A DNA stretch of 46,946 bases from Gymnopus androsaceus JB14 (GCA_009733575.1 ML769824.1:1-46946); one strand, 5' to 3'. Numbered from the stretch's first letter, positions 11,738 to 22,539 are shown. The notes: generated by a model from the letters alone, not told the origin. Program-made: numbers and translations.

Positions 11738-12998
11738 CCGGTCGTAAACCTCCTGGACCACCCTTCGACGGTTGATGATCTGTACGAACAGAAAAAAAAA
11801 AGTCAAGGATTGTGTATCATATATACGACAATCCAATCCACATACATCCTGTGTAATATCGATGATATGAGCAAGTACACTCATCTCCTCTGGTCTTTCG
11901 TAATCGACACGGCGAAGACTCGTATACTGACCCGACCGACGAGCGCTCAGGATACCAGCTTTGAGATAGGCGGTAGCCGTTGGGATTTGATGAACACCAG
12001 CAAAGGTAGCGCGGACTTTGGCGAAGCCGTAAGAGCCAGAGGAGATATTGTTCGCTGGAGTTCGTTTCAGTAACCGATAGCGAAAAGAGTCTAGACTCGA
12101 TAGGATCCTCGATAGAAAGACTACTCACCCCACCTCTCCCCTTATAGTTGGAGTTATTATCATTATACCACCCTCTCTGCCTCCTGTGAAAATACGTCCC
12201 TCCATCCCTAACCGAAATCCCCACATTCTCATAATTGAAATACGACCCATAAAGCTCAAAAAACTCGATCAACAACACACCCAAATTCCTATCCGCGTCA
12301 ATCTCCCCACGGCGGATTTTGGGATGCATTTGCAAGAAACTGATGACCAGAGAAACAATGGCGTAGCTTCCCAAGCCTCCGGTGTAGACTTCGTTCATGC
12401 CGCGCTGGCTCAAGAACATTTTGGTGATCATGACGAGTGCGCGGAGAGCGATGCTGCCTTCGAGGTGAGAATGAGATACAGTGTTGGTTGTGGATTAGGC
12501 ATTCATGTCCCATTAGAAGCCATTGACGACGTCAGCTCCTACAGTACCGTTTCCTTGGTTGATACTGATGTCAACAGGGATATGGCCATGAGTAGTGACG
12601 AGTTTAATGATGGGAGCCCTGGCTTTGGCGATAATGCTGACATTGGATGCTATTCCGTTCCGTTTGATGACTTCTGCAAGCGACCGAAAAACAGCGTTTT
12701 TATTGTTGTTGCGCATCGTCTCCAACATGATTACTAGATCGATGTCGCTGAAGCCTAGTAAGGAAACGTGTTTTTTTCAAGTAACAAACTCACCCTGTCG
12801 GTAGATAGAGCTTTGTAGCATAGCTACCAAAAGGGAGGACTTGGGTGTCCCGGAATTTGGAGGATACGACAAGCGTAATACGCTGTACAAGCAGGCTTCG
12901 TATCTCATCCTCTATTGGAGAAGGAGATATCCACCTTGTGTAGTCTAAACGAGCTGTTAACTGCGAACATTGACCATAAAGTGTACAAAATGCTTACA
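11738..12998 (-). pseudogene. TRF4/Cid14-type non-canonical poly(A) polymerase, captured inside the transposon
   Basis: The family adds short oligo(A) tails to nuclear RNAs, flagging them for the exosome in TRAMP. Read on the minus strand, exon 12960-12794 encodes RWISPSPIEDE.. and ends in the nucleotidyltransferase signature FGSYATKLYLPTG. An intron (12748-12793) follows. The next exon (from 12747) opens DIDLVIM and carries the third carboxylate in PVDISIN. All three catalytic acidic positions are therefore present. The PAP-associated domain follows (GMNEVYTGGLGSYA near 12390, SYFNYENVGI near 12230), then ISSGSYGFAKVRATFAG near 12010, TAYLKAGILSARRSG near 11955, an intron, and RRRVVQEVYDR at 11738-11780. 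A TAA at 12513 and phase breaks near 12500 and 12080 suggest it is broken or needs altered splicing. The gene stops about 60 bp from the left TIR. Confidence 0.85.
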
Positions 12999-13059
12999 GC
13001 TCGGCGACATTGTGACAGCCAGCAAGATCAAGGCCTTCGAGCCAAGGTAATTTCCTGTC

Positions 13060-13480
13060 TCCAATTGGCCTAACGCTCGCAGTCACGATCCCAACTGCAT
13101 TTCGAGAAATTTGAACGAGAATGAAGGGTATGAGTTGTTGGAATAAAGGACATAAAAGGCAGCGAGAAGCTCACCTGAGAATATATCACTTGATCTTGAG
13201 CTTGAAGTTCGCTTGGGAGCAGGAGTCCGAGTTGATTCTGACTGCAAAAGCAGCAGCGTCGGGCTTTAAATCTGGTTGAATAAAGAACATAGAAGGCAAC
13301 GAGAAGCTCACCTGAGAACATGTCGCTTGATCTTGAGCTTGAACTTGGAGTGAAGGTCGAGGAATGAAGTTTGTTGAGAAGGAAAGCACCCGTGAGACTT
13401 CTGAGAAAGTCAGGTGGAACTGGTGCTTTGCGGGCGCTTCAAAGTCCGCGGAGTATCCGATGCTTCTTCCGGGCATCCGA
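13060..13480 (-). pseudogene. 5' exons of the captured gene, with a tandem exon duplication
   Basis: Read on the minus strand, two similar segments each encode a serine/arginine stretch (SSSSRSSDMFS and SSSRSSDIFS) and each is followed by a GTGAGC intron donor. The repeat period is about 137 bp. They lie in front of the TRF4-like catalytic exons in the same orientation, with a further short exon near 13000-13060. They may be the low-complexity N-terminus of the same gene. Confidence 0.5.
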
Positions 13481-13559
13481 AGGTCAAACGTTGACCGTCC
13501 CTCCAGGGGGCACCAACGTTCATTAGGACGCGAAACTATCGGAATACATTGATTTAAGG

Positions 13560-14200
13560 AAAATTAACATAAAAATCAAAATATACAGGGTTTGGATATG
13601 TCTGTCGGTATCCAGAGACATGTCAATGGCCTTGATACCGACATCACCACAGATATCGAAAAGCATTTGGAATGTATACTCGTTCAGAGGTGACCATAAC
13701 CTCTAAAACTGTACGATCTTACTTCGATACAATACTTAGACTTGATCTATGGCCCCCAAACGTTTACGTTGACAACATTTTATATTGTTGAAAAATATAA
13801 CTTCAATATGGACTGAATAATTATAACCCGTTTGTACATACTTTCTTCGACAATGCATCTCTCAGCACGATTCGCTAAATCGAGGCCATAATGAGGGTAG
13901 TACTACTATATTCAGATTTCAAAGCTTTAGGACGCTCTTATTGTTGATATTAGGCTCAAGTTCATCGTACAGAATAATGAACTCAATCCAAAATGCACAT
14001 TAATCAGAATGAGATATAATTCTATCAAGTGATTGTGCTAATTAAGTGAGACTTAAGTGTATTAAAGACTAATACACATGTATTAAGGCGATCCCGGAGC
14101 ATCCGGATAAAATCTGGTTTTATCTGGCTGCTTGAGATCGTCGTTTCAAACGACGAGCTCGAAAGAAATGCCCATTAAGCGCCAACGGACCGCGTTTCCG
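13560..14200. other. Interior of the Pack-type element with one possible exon
   Basis: Most of this stretch is AT-rich and without clear coding. On the minus strand about 13600-13695 reads openly as LNEYTFQMLFDICGDVGIKA and a few more residues, which looks like protein sequence from a third source gene; I do not recognise it. The stretch could also be a promoter region between two divergently oriented captured genes. Confidence 0.3.
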
Positions 14201-14211
14201 AGCGTGATTCG

Positions 14212-15580
14212 TTGGCGATCTCACGATTGAACTTTGCTCTCAACCTCCAACAACGCTCATTCAACTCGACGAATTACCATCGAAAACTTTCCGAAACCTC
14301 TTTAGGCCTTGGTACGCCTATTGAGTTCGTTTATTATGATTATTTCGAAGTTTTTTTTGACTTCTTCCTTGGCTACAGCTTCACTTTCTCTCAACAACAA
14401 TCCCTCCAGGAAACGCCCTCCAATCTTCCACCTGCGTATACTTCTTCAAAGCCCTGGTACGTCTTTCTATTGGTGCGAGCTTTGTTTTTTGACTTTCTTC
14501 TCCCTGGTCGTAGCTTACTCTTTCACGAATCTCCGGGATCGACTTTCATACGGCGACTCGACCTGGACACCCTACTTTAGTACCTAGTGGCGGATTGCGA
14601 GATGTAAACGGAGCTCCTGTTGTTTCAGCTGACCTAAACGAAGGTGAGTAGCGAGTTGCGTGCTAATACACTTTCATTTTTCTGACATTTCTTATCTCGG
14701 CAGCGGCTACAGCCAGAGTCGACGGACATCCATGTTCAATGTCGGTATGGATCCAGAAGATGAGGTTGTAGATCCGGCTACACAACTTCCTTACCCTCCG
14801 CTCTCGATCCTAGTCAGCTTCCTTCAAATCGATCATGTGTCTAATACGACGAGTCGACGGACATCCATGTTCAATGCTCCTCAACTTCCAATCTCCCCGC
14901 CAACCAATCACTTTTTACCCCCTCATCTCCCTGTCCATTTCACGTATCTCATGCCGACGGCTTTCAGACTACAGCGACCAAGCGACCATGGCGGAATGAA
15001 ATCCCGCGAGGTCTGTGAAGACAGCGACCTCTACTCGTCAACTGGAACTTTTGAGGCGTTGAATGGAGGGACGTTGAACGGTGGTACTTGTAAGCACTCG
15101 TTATTTCCGTCTGGCGTTCCGTTGCAGTAGTTTTACCTTTTCGTTTTTTTCTCATTAGACAACACCTGGGATTGGGCGAGCTCCAGCTCGAGCAGCAGCA
15201 GCTCTGTATCTGTCTCCTCTTCGAGCTCTGTCTCCTCCTCTCCTAACACTGGCGTCTCTTCCACTGTTGCTGTTACCTCTACCCCGACTTCTGTAGCCTC
15301 CTTGACTTGTGAGTCGGTAGCCGTGCATGACTCCTGAATCAAGGCACTGACTTGTTCCTTTTCCAGCGAGTACCATTTCCGCCGCAGCTGCTGGCTCTTT
15401 TTCCAAAACTCGATGAAGTTGTCTTCTTCTGAGACCTTCAATGTTGGTACTATGACGATCTCTGACATCGTCCATATGCCTACTAGATGTGGAACGTAAG
15501 TACTCTACCTCCCATCTCATCTCTAATACTGATTCCCTGTTCCAGCTGGCCCGCCGGAGGCAAAATCAAGTGTCAATGAG
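14212..15580 (+). pseudogene. Second captured gene segment, Ser/Thr-rich, multi-exon, unknown function
   Basis: On the plus strand a series of open segments is separated by plausible short introns: GTACGC..CTACAG near 14313-14378, GTGAGT..CGGCAG near 14643-14703, and GTGAGT..TTCCAG near 15310-15365. Readable exons include HPTLVPSGGLRDVNGAPVV near 14580, a Ser-rich tract after NTWDWA near 15170, and a short end WPAGGKIKCQ followed by a stop near 15580. A 26-bp sequence encoding SRRTSMFN occurs twice, at 14716 and 14851. I do not recognise the family; a secreted or wall-associated protein is only a guess. Confidence 0.45.
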
Positions 15581-15789
15581 TACTTCCACCTCTGAAGGCC
15601 GCCCCGTCACTCAAAACAACGTCAACGCCCTAATCAACTCTGCCATAGGCACAACTCATACACCCTAGATTGCTCCCTCGACATCGACGAAGCTCCCCAC
15701 CCCCAACTCTCCTATACAGCAAAACGTGCCCAACATTCCTTCGACGTTCTTCTGAAAGCTTTAAAATACTGCAAAACCTCTCGTCAAAA

Positions 15790-16140
15790 TTCAGGAACTT
15801 CCATGCCTTCGCGGAGACGACAGGAACGCGGCACAGCTACGCATTTGACCACTTCGGTTGTTGAGACAGGGTACTGTGCTGTAGCAACAGCATCGTTCAG
15901 CTGCCGAGTGACGGGAATTTGTAGAAGATGGGACAAGTACCGATCAAGAGGTCCACAACAATGTACAGATGATTTCCGAAGGGATGACCTTAAGCAGGTG
16001 CAGAATCGGTGATCGGTGTAGAAGGAGTGGGAACCGCACCAGAAGTCAAAGATTCGGACGAAGGAGCAGGCTCGTTAATGGTAATGGAAGGTGAAGTGGA
16101 AATGGCAGCTTGTCTCGTTTCGCGTGAATATGGATGCATG
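15790..16140 (-). pseudogene. Possible third captured segment, Ser/Pro-rich (minus strand)
   Basis: The minus strand near 16140-16010 reads openly as AAISTSPSITINEPAPSSES and onward to a stop just after SAPA. The composition resembles a low-complexity linker of a fungal protein. No domain is visible and the boundaries are uncertain. Confidence 0.3.
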
Positions 16141-16154
16141 CGGGCATATATAGT

Positions 16155-16613
16155 ATTATAATCAATTTTTCATTTTGTGATTTTTAAATTTTTTGCAAAA
16201 TTTTGATGGCCTAATTTAGAAATGTCGCGTACGCTGTACGCGATGATGAGCAGCGTGGGTTTGATAACACCCAAGGCGCCGTAGTATTGGTCGGCGGCCA
16301 TAAGCAAGGTATGAGCGCGATATCGCAAGTAACGCATGGGCCCATTGGGCGGCAGGCTGGGTACTAATAAAGCATTGATCAATTATCAAATTCCCATTTG
16401 GGACGACATTGAGCGGGAGGCGCGAATATGGCAGTGAGCAGGTGGCAGGGGTGCTGTGATACACAGTATGCTCCAATATGCCCCAGCCCATGCATGGTAG
16501 GCCCTACCCCAAATGGTAGTATAGTAGGGGAGAAGGGAGATCCCTGTTGCTGATGTATCAGACAAAAAGACAAATGTCCCTTGTTTGATGTATAAATCTA
16601 GCAGCTAGGGCTG
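16155..16613 (-). repeat. Right long terminal inverted repeat of the Pack-type element
   Basis: It is the inverted partner of 11222-11680. It ends CTAGCAGCTAGGGCTG, followed at once by the target duplicate CTCAACT. The same terminal sequence, nearly unchanged, ends the 711-bp element in the gypsy element at 35679. Confidence 0.85.
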
Positions 16614-19266
16614 CTCAACTATGCTTATGTGAAGCATATGTTCCCAGACAACCAGGTTCGTGGAATCGGATTGGATCCGAAGCAAATGGACGAACCAGAA
16701 TGCCAAGCTTGTATGCTTGGGAAAGCATCCAGGTATCCTATCGCTCAGGTGCAATCATCGCCACGTGCGGAGAATTTTGGAGACGTCTTCCACATGGACG
16801 TGTGGGGACCATCACAAGTCAGGACAGTAAACCATTGCATTTACACGCTGACTTTAGTTGATGAAGCAACTGACTGGTTGGAGGAACCTCAAATGAAGTT
16901 GAAGGACAAGTCATTCGCACAGTACGTGGTTCTCCAAACAGGTCTCCAAACTCAATACGGCACAACTGTTAAAGTTCTCCACTCTGATCGAGGGGGAGAA
17001 TTTCTCAGTAATGAATTCACGGCATATCTGGAACACATTGGGACACAACAACGTCTCACGGTACACGACACCCTGGAACACAATGGTATAGCGGAACGCG
17101 CACATCAAACATTGCTTAATGCAGTTCGAAGTCTTTTAATCTCATCAGGACTCCCGAAATGGCTTTGGGGATTCATGATGAAATACGCGGTATATGTTTG
17201 GAACAGGACGCTGAAGAAGGCCATTGGAATGGCCACTCCATACGAGAAACGGTTTGGTATTAAACCGGACATTACTAATCTTCGAATCTTCGGCAGTATT
17301 GTTTACGTTAAACGAGAAAAGGAACTCGGCAAATTGGAACCACAGGCTCAGGAAGGACGCTGGATAGGACTCGAACCCGAATCAAATGGTCACTACATCT
17401 ACTGGCCAACACGTCACACTGTCACGACGGAGAGGAACGTAGTTTTCTCTGACAGGCAGATCCAACCCGTTGAAGGGGAGGATGGAAATTTGGGAAATTT
17501 GGAAACATCAGTCACTGAGTCGGAACAGCCTGTCATACCAGTTCCAGAAGAGATTGCTGAACCAATTGCACCAGACGAAGTATCTGGGAAACAAGTCAGA
17601 CGACCCACCAAGAAGATCAGGGACGTCATTGAAGGACTTGGAGAAGGAAGTGATGAGTTGCGACATCTTACCACATCTCTAGGTCAGGTAACATCAGAAA
17701 TCGAATCTGATCCTTTATCTGTTGCAGAAGCTATGCAAATACCTGACAGCTCCAAATGGTACGATGCCATGAAGGACGAAATCTCCAAGCTCCAGGAGCA
17801 TGGAACCTATACAATTGTCACTCCACCTCCAGATGCAAACATTCTCACATCCAAATGGGTCTATCGGACCAAGAAGGATGAACGAGGTCACATTACAGGA
17901 CACCAAGCTCGTCTTGTTGTACATGGATTTAATCAGATCCCAGACGTTGACTACTTCCCAGACGAAACCTTTGCATCTGTCGCAAAACTTGCATCAGCCC
18001 GTGCTATACTCAGCATTGGAGCTGAGAAGAGCATGATTATTCACCAAATGGATGTGAAATCAGCTTACCTTTACGGGAAATTGGACAACAACAAGCGCAT
18101 TTTTATGAAGGCACCTCCAGGCATTGATATAGGGGTAAAACCAGGTCAAACCTTACGGCTTAAACTCGCACTTTACGGACTTAAACAAGCCGGTCGACAA
18201 TGGTACATGCGATTCAGGGAAATCATGACCCAACTAGGGTTTAAACGGTCTGATTTTGATCATGCTGTTTTCTATCGCACTAATCCCTTCACCATCATTT
18301 TTGTACATGTTGACAACATGACATTGGTTACCGAAACCCTGGCCATCATGGAGAAACTAAAGAAAGATATTGGGGCTATAATCGAAGTTGTTGATTCTGG
18401 AGAAATCCATTGGCTACTTGGGATTGAGATCCGAAGATCTCTCCATAATAGGACGATTCACCTATCCCAGCGGTCATACATTGACGCCATACTCTCTCAC
18501 TATGGATTCTCGGATATAAAGCCACTCTCTATTCTCTTCGATCCCCACATTCACCTCACCAAAGACCAGACACCCAAAACGGTCGAGGATATTGCTTTCA
18601 TGTGTGACAAACCCTACAGAGAGGCCCTTGGCGCTCTCCAGTACTTATCCGTCGCTACGAGACCTGACATCACGTATCCAGTCTCTATCCTTGCTCGCTT
18701 TTCACAAAACCCCGGCATCACTCATTGGAACGGTGTACGCCGTGTCTACGCCTATCTCAAGTACACTCAAGACTTTTGGCTCAGTACGAGCAACCAGGAA
18801 ACAGTCCAAGGCTATACGGATGCAGATGGTATGTCCCAAGAGGATCGACATGCTATTTCCGGGTACGTTTTTATGTTGAATGGCGGAGCAGTATCTTGGT
18901 TGTCAAAACAACAGGATACCAGTTCTTTATCTACAACGGAAGCCGAGTATATCGCTTTGACCCATGCGGCAAAGGAAGCGATCTGGCTTAGGAATCTTTT
19001 GTCGGAAATCTTTGGTCCAATTACTCATGCGATCCCTATCAAGTCAGACAATCAGTCCGCCATCGCATTGGCGAAGGATGATCGTTTTCATGCTAGGACC
19101 AAACATATCGATATCTGATATCACTTCATCCACTACGTCATCGAGGAAGGTAAAATTTGTCTTACATACTGCCCTACCGAAAACATGACGGCAGATATCT
19201 TCACCAAAGCCTTACCTTCAATGAAAGCCAAACACTTTGCAGCATCCATGGGATTAGCAAAGGTTT
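16614..19266 (+). pseudogene. Copia pol, 3' part (integrase, reverse transcriptase, RNase H)
   Basis: After the restored GHLN-YAYVKHMF junction, the second half of the integrase zinc motif (CQACMLGK) is followed by the catalytic core: HMDVWGP, HSDRGGEF and HNGIAERAHQ (D, D, E all present). Reverse transcriptase blocks include MDVKSAYLYGKL and LYGLKQAGRQW. The usual Y-x-D-D box reads HVDNM, so its second catalytic aspartate is asparagine (codon 18315-18317). RNase H has the ADGM block and ends HARTKHIDI. A TGA at 19116 then interrupts the frame, which continues to a stop at 19264-19266. The missense change and stop make it non-functional. Confidence 0.92.
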
Positions 19267-19275
19267 GAAGGGGAG

Positions 19276-19637
19276 TGTTGAAATATCAAAGGTAAATATA
19301 TTCTATTGAACTATACATGGAACGCTTTCTCGTAGTCTCCACTTGTTTGTATCACCATCCCATGCACTCCACTGTTATTGTCTCGCAGACCCCACTCAGT
19401 CTCTTGCCGTATCCACTTGCTCTCTTGTAGTACCCACTTTACCGTATGGACAGTAGCCACACGTATTCACGCAGTAGCCACTTGCCCGATATATCGTTTG
19501 TACTTAGGACTGTATATAAGCTTAGGTACTATACCCTGTAATAACACCATCGTCCCCATCAATCTGTGTGATCGTTACTACTAAGTCCTGTGTGGACTTA
19601 CTGCTGCTACTTCCTATTTAGGAACGTAACTCTAATA
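19276..19637 (+). repeat. 3' LTR of copia element
   Basis: This is the near-identical partner of 8592-8954. A purine-rich tract precedes it and the 5-bp duplicate AGATG (19638-19642) follows it. Confidence 0.93.
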
Positions 19638-19731
19638 AGATGAAAAGCCACAGTGGAGAGACTTATGGACTTTATGCAGATGTAGTAATCCCCAGCTAGA
19701 AAAGACAAATGTGCAATACTACATAAGGTAT

Positions 19732-20105
19732 CTACTGTACATAGATGTAGGGAGGCAACCATGAGTCTGACCGTGACAGGTTTTTTGACTCCAGGTTAGC
19801 AACCTGAGCTTGGATGGCTGTGACAGTTGAGATATCAGGCAACCAGTACTACCTTTACTCATCCATATAGACTGGTCTTCTACCTATACTATTGTATTTT
19901 TCTTCCAGATCATGTTTTGGGAGCTCTAAAACAAGAATGCAGCTCTTGGGAATTTTTTGGGGAATTTTATTGAATTTTAACTGATTTTGTCACGGTTTTT
20001 GCACTAGCAACCACCTCAAAAATGACCGTGATGTCACGGCAAATAGGCAACGCAACCAGGCGATCGTGACCGTGACCGTTGCCTCCCTACATCTATGTAC
20101 AGTAG
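19732..20105. mobile_element. MITE, about 374 bp
   Basis: The ends are perfect inverted repeats of about 28 bp. The outer part CTACTGTACATAG is nearly palindromic, and the inner part ATGTAGGGAGGCAAC is repeated inverted at the other end. The direct repeat TGTACA lies at both junctions. The element could therefore start at TAGATGTAGGG with a 6-bp duplication, or the whole sequence could be TIR. Internal copies of GACCGTGAC and GTCACGG are arranged symmetrically. There is no coding sequence. Confidence 0.75.
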
Positions 20106-20754
20106 AGTAAATACTCAATGAAGGTGAATTGGGAAAAAGATGGCACAATGAGCAGAAATCATTACCAATGTCTCATAGCTACCATATTTGGCAATCACAT
20201 GACCTCAAAAGTCACATGAATGGAGGTAGGGTCCCTGGCCGAGGTTGAAAAAAAATTTCCAACCCCTGATACAACTTTTATTTTTCGGAGGCCCTTGATC
20301 CAGAATCCTCAAAGCTGTTATGCCCATATATTATGTAAATAATATGAAAGATAACTACCACACAATGCATATATAGTGACATGCACAGGGAATGATGAGA
20401 ATGAAAACAATTACCAGAAGTCATTGGCTAGAAAACTCTCAGTCCTCAATGCAATCACTCCAATGCTCTCCATAGATACAGTCAAAAAAAGGTAATCGGG
20501 TGTTTTCCTTTTGGGAGATGATACATGTCTTCTGGGGCCTCAATAAAAGTATGTGAAATTATGGAGGAATCAGAATAACACTAGGTGGTGAATTGGGCAA
20601 CTTGATCCAGCCATTTTGGGAGAGAGACCAGTTATGGTGTGCTAAAACAGAGATTAGAAGCAAATGATTTGCTGAACAAAAGCATCTACCTTGAGATGAT
20701 TGAGGGTTGCAATGATCTTGAGGGACCATATTAATTGGGACCCCCCGAGTGGTT
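20106..20754. other. Intergenic region, no gene recognised
   Basis: No supported frame or repeat was seen. The short minus-strand frame at 20559-20816 overlaps the end of the WD40 remnant and is probably fortuitous. Confidence 0.4.
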
Positions 20755-20821
20755 CTAACTTCTGAAGGTGGGCAAGGAATTGACCATAGACCCATATATG
20801 GTATTGTTGGGGGCATGTCTG

Positions 20822-21192
20822 ACTAAATGGTCGTGACCTTGCAGCTGAATCCCAGTAGTGGTATCCCAGATCCTCACTATGTTGTCTTCAGAGCCTGATG
20901 GAATCCTTGTTCCATTAGGTGAACAGACCATTGAAAAGACTGTATCATCATGACCATGCAGTGGATCACCAATCTGAGCACCAGTATTAGCATCCCAGAT
21001 CCTCACTGTTTTGTCAGAAGAGCCAGAGACAATCCTGGTTCCATCAGATGCAAAGGCCACTGAAAAAACTGTATCATCATGACCATGCAGTGGATCACCA
21101 ATCTGAGCACCAGTATTAGTATCCCAGATCCTCACTTTTTGTCTCAAGAGCCAGACACAATCCTGGTTCCATCAGGTTAAAAGGCCACTGAT
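20822..21192 (-). pseudogene. WD40-repeat fragment, likely from a fungal NLR-type gene
   Basis: The minus strand encodes WD40 repeats with a strict 129-bp (43-residue) period. The consensus contains GDPLHGHDDTVFS, DGTRIVSGSSDK and VRIWD. At least two repeats are complete and a third is partial. Neighbouring repeats are almost identical in DNA, as in the rapidly homogenised WD40 arrays of basidiomycete and ascomycete NACHT-WD40 proteins. The array is cut at about 21192 by copia-derived sequence and no NACHT domain is present, so this is a remnant. Assignment to an NLR is inferred from repeat identity only. Confidence 0.75.
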
Positions 21193-21445
21193 ATGATTGT
21201 TTTGGAACATATGCTTAATGTAAGCATAATTGAGTTGACCTAGGAAGCAATGGGCTTCATATAGAGATGCCAATCTGTTGATCTTAGTTGGATAGGCATG
21301 TTCCCATGATGGGATCTGGTATAGTCCATTTGTCTTTGGGATAACTCCAATGAGTTTCCCCTGGTGATCTTTGATTGTCATTCTGCTGTTAGTGGTATGG
21401 ATGAGATAACCATCATTGTCAAGTTTTCCCAATGAAAGCAAAAAG
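21193..21445 (-). pseudogene. Copia gag-pre-integrase fragment joined to the WD40 remnant
   Basis: The minus strand encodes a homologue of the copia element's pre-integrase region: VSLGKLDDDGYTINT there against LSLGKLDNDGYLIHT here. It runs through NGLYQIPS to LGQLNYAYIKHMF. It has no LTRs. Its value is that it shows, uninterrupted, the site where the 5.4-kb element is inserted in the other copy. Confidence 0.8.
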
Positions 21446-21769
21446 CATTTAACAAATATTTGGCAAAAGAACTACACTGCCCCAATGCCGAAAATCCGGC
21501 AGCAGCACCCCGAAGCCATTCCCAATTAGTCTTATAAGTTATCGTGATCTTTTGCAAAACGGGCTGCGACACTTAGCGTGATTTTTTGCATTAAGCTGGC
21601 AGAATCAGCTGAGAGAAGGATGAGAGAATCAGACCCAAATCCCGACTGTGCGGAGGCGTTTCGCAGTCTCATCAACCCTGGCAAATAATTTCAAACCAAT
21701 TTTCCAGCCGAGATATCAGAATCATTACTGTTTCGCCAGCAGGTGGCAGTGCACGGTTTATTTAAAAGA

Positions 21770-21850
21770 AACATACCGCTGGTTATTACCACACAAACCT
21801 ACCACTGGTTATTACCGTGACCCTACCCCTGGTTGTTACCACACGAACCA
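21770..21850 (+). repeat. Short imperfect tandem repeat, about 27-bp unit, three copies
   Basis: Three successive variants of CTGGTTATTACCACACAAACC precede the start of the next gene. The role is unknown; they may be leader sequence. Confidence 0.6.
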
Positions 21851-21854
21851 CAGA

Positions 21855-22361
21855 ATGCCTCGAGGTACCACTGGTGGCAAGCCGCCATGCAAAAAGCCTC
21901 GCTCCCCTCTTCCACCTAGCTCTCCTCCACCCCCGTCTAGCCCGACTCCTTTGGAATCCCCTGAGTCCGACAAGGAGATCGTCCCGGCTTCCGATGACAC
22001 AGAGGTCGAAATGAATCGGAACGAGGCTTCAGCCCTACTTAGCATGCATCAGCGTGACCTTAGCCAGCTCACTAATCCTGTGGCCAAGGCTGACTGCGAG
22101 CGCCTGTGGCAGGCACTTCCAAACTACCCTCGCCCGGGCCAGCTGGTGGAGCACTGGAACCAAGTTGATGCATTGATAAAAGCGGACTCAAACTCCAATG
22201 CAACAGAGTTTCCCAGTGTCCCTACTTCTAGCAGCGCACCTGAGAACATTCGGGAAGCGCAATCTCTCCGGCGCAGGGAGAAACGTCGAGCTGGACCGAA
22301 CGAGTCGACACGTGTACTCCGCTCGCAAAAAGGGAAGGAAAAAAATGCACACCTCCCAAGG
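21855..22361 (+). CDS. Hypothetical protein exon, Pro-rich and basic ends
   Basis: An open frame from ATG 21855 encodes a basic/proline-rich N-terminus (KKPRSPLPPSSPPPPSSP), an acidic stretch, a middle part with WQALPNYPRPGQLVEHWNQV, and a basic C-terminal stretch. It ends at a plausible splice donor (AAG|GTAATC) near 22361, so later exons may exist. I do not recognise a domain. The next gene is on the opposite strand and ends near it. Base composition looks coding, but expression cannot be inferred. Confidence 0.5.
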
Positions 22362-22539
22362 TAATCCCATTCTCTCTTCTTCTGGAGCCCGTTTTTATTC
22401 ACGCTGCTTTTGCTCTCAAGCTAGAATCCATTTCCAAAACCGACCTCTGCCATTCAATACATCGTATTCTACAAATATAACTTGCTTTATCTATATATTT
22501 CTGTAGAACAAACTGAGGAAATGGCGAGTATAAATTGCT

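Larger units (their letters stand above)
11222..16613. mobile_element. Long-TIR DNA element carrying captured host gene pieces (Pack-type)
   Basis: The left and right ends are imperfect inverted repeats about 460 bp long. The outermost bases are CACCTTTAGCTGC on the left and CAGCCCTAGCTGC read inward from the right. The 7-bp direct repeat CTCAACT flanks the element (11215-11221 and 16614-16620). Removing the element plus one repeat restores the copia frame at the GHLN-YAY junction; a separate copia fragment at 21193-21445 shows the same protein region uninterrupted. No transposase was recognised. The interior holds intron-bearing coding segments in both orientations, including a TRF4-like poly(A) polymerase. 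That intron content and the long TIRs fit DNA-level gene capture as in Pack-MULEs, although the 7-bp duplication is shorter than usual for MULEs. Confidence 0.85.
8592..19637 (+). mobile_element. Ty1/copia LTR retrotransposon, full length but inactive and interrupted
   Basis: Two near-identical LTRs (8592-8954 and 19276-19637) bound the element, and the direct repeat AGATG flanks it (8587-8591 and 19638-19642). A primer-binding site follows the 5' LTR and a polypurine tract (GAAGGGGAG) precedes the 3' LTR. Domain order is gag, CCHC zinc knuckle, protease, integrase, reverse transcriptase, RNase H, the copia order. Four in-frame stops and a lost reverse transcriptase catalytic residue make it dead. 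A 5392-bp DNA element (11222-16613) splits it in the pre-integrase zinc-binding region. Confidence 0.95.

Noticed and set aside
12186..12737. Plus-strand ORF of 183 codons in the Pack-type element
   Set aside because: The opposite strand encodes the conserved poly(A) polymerase blocks with introns; the plus frame has no recognisable motif.
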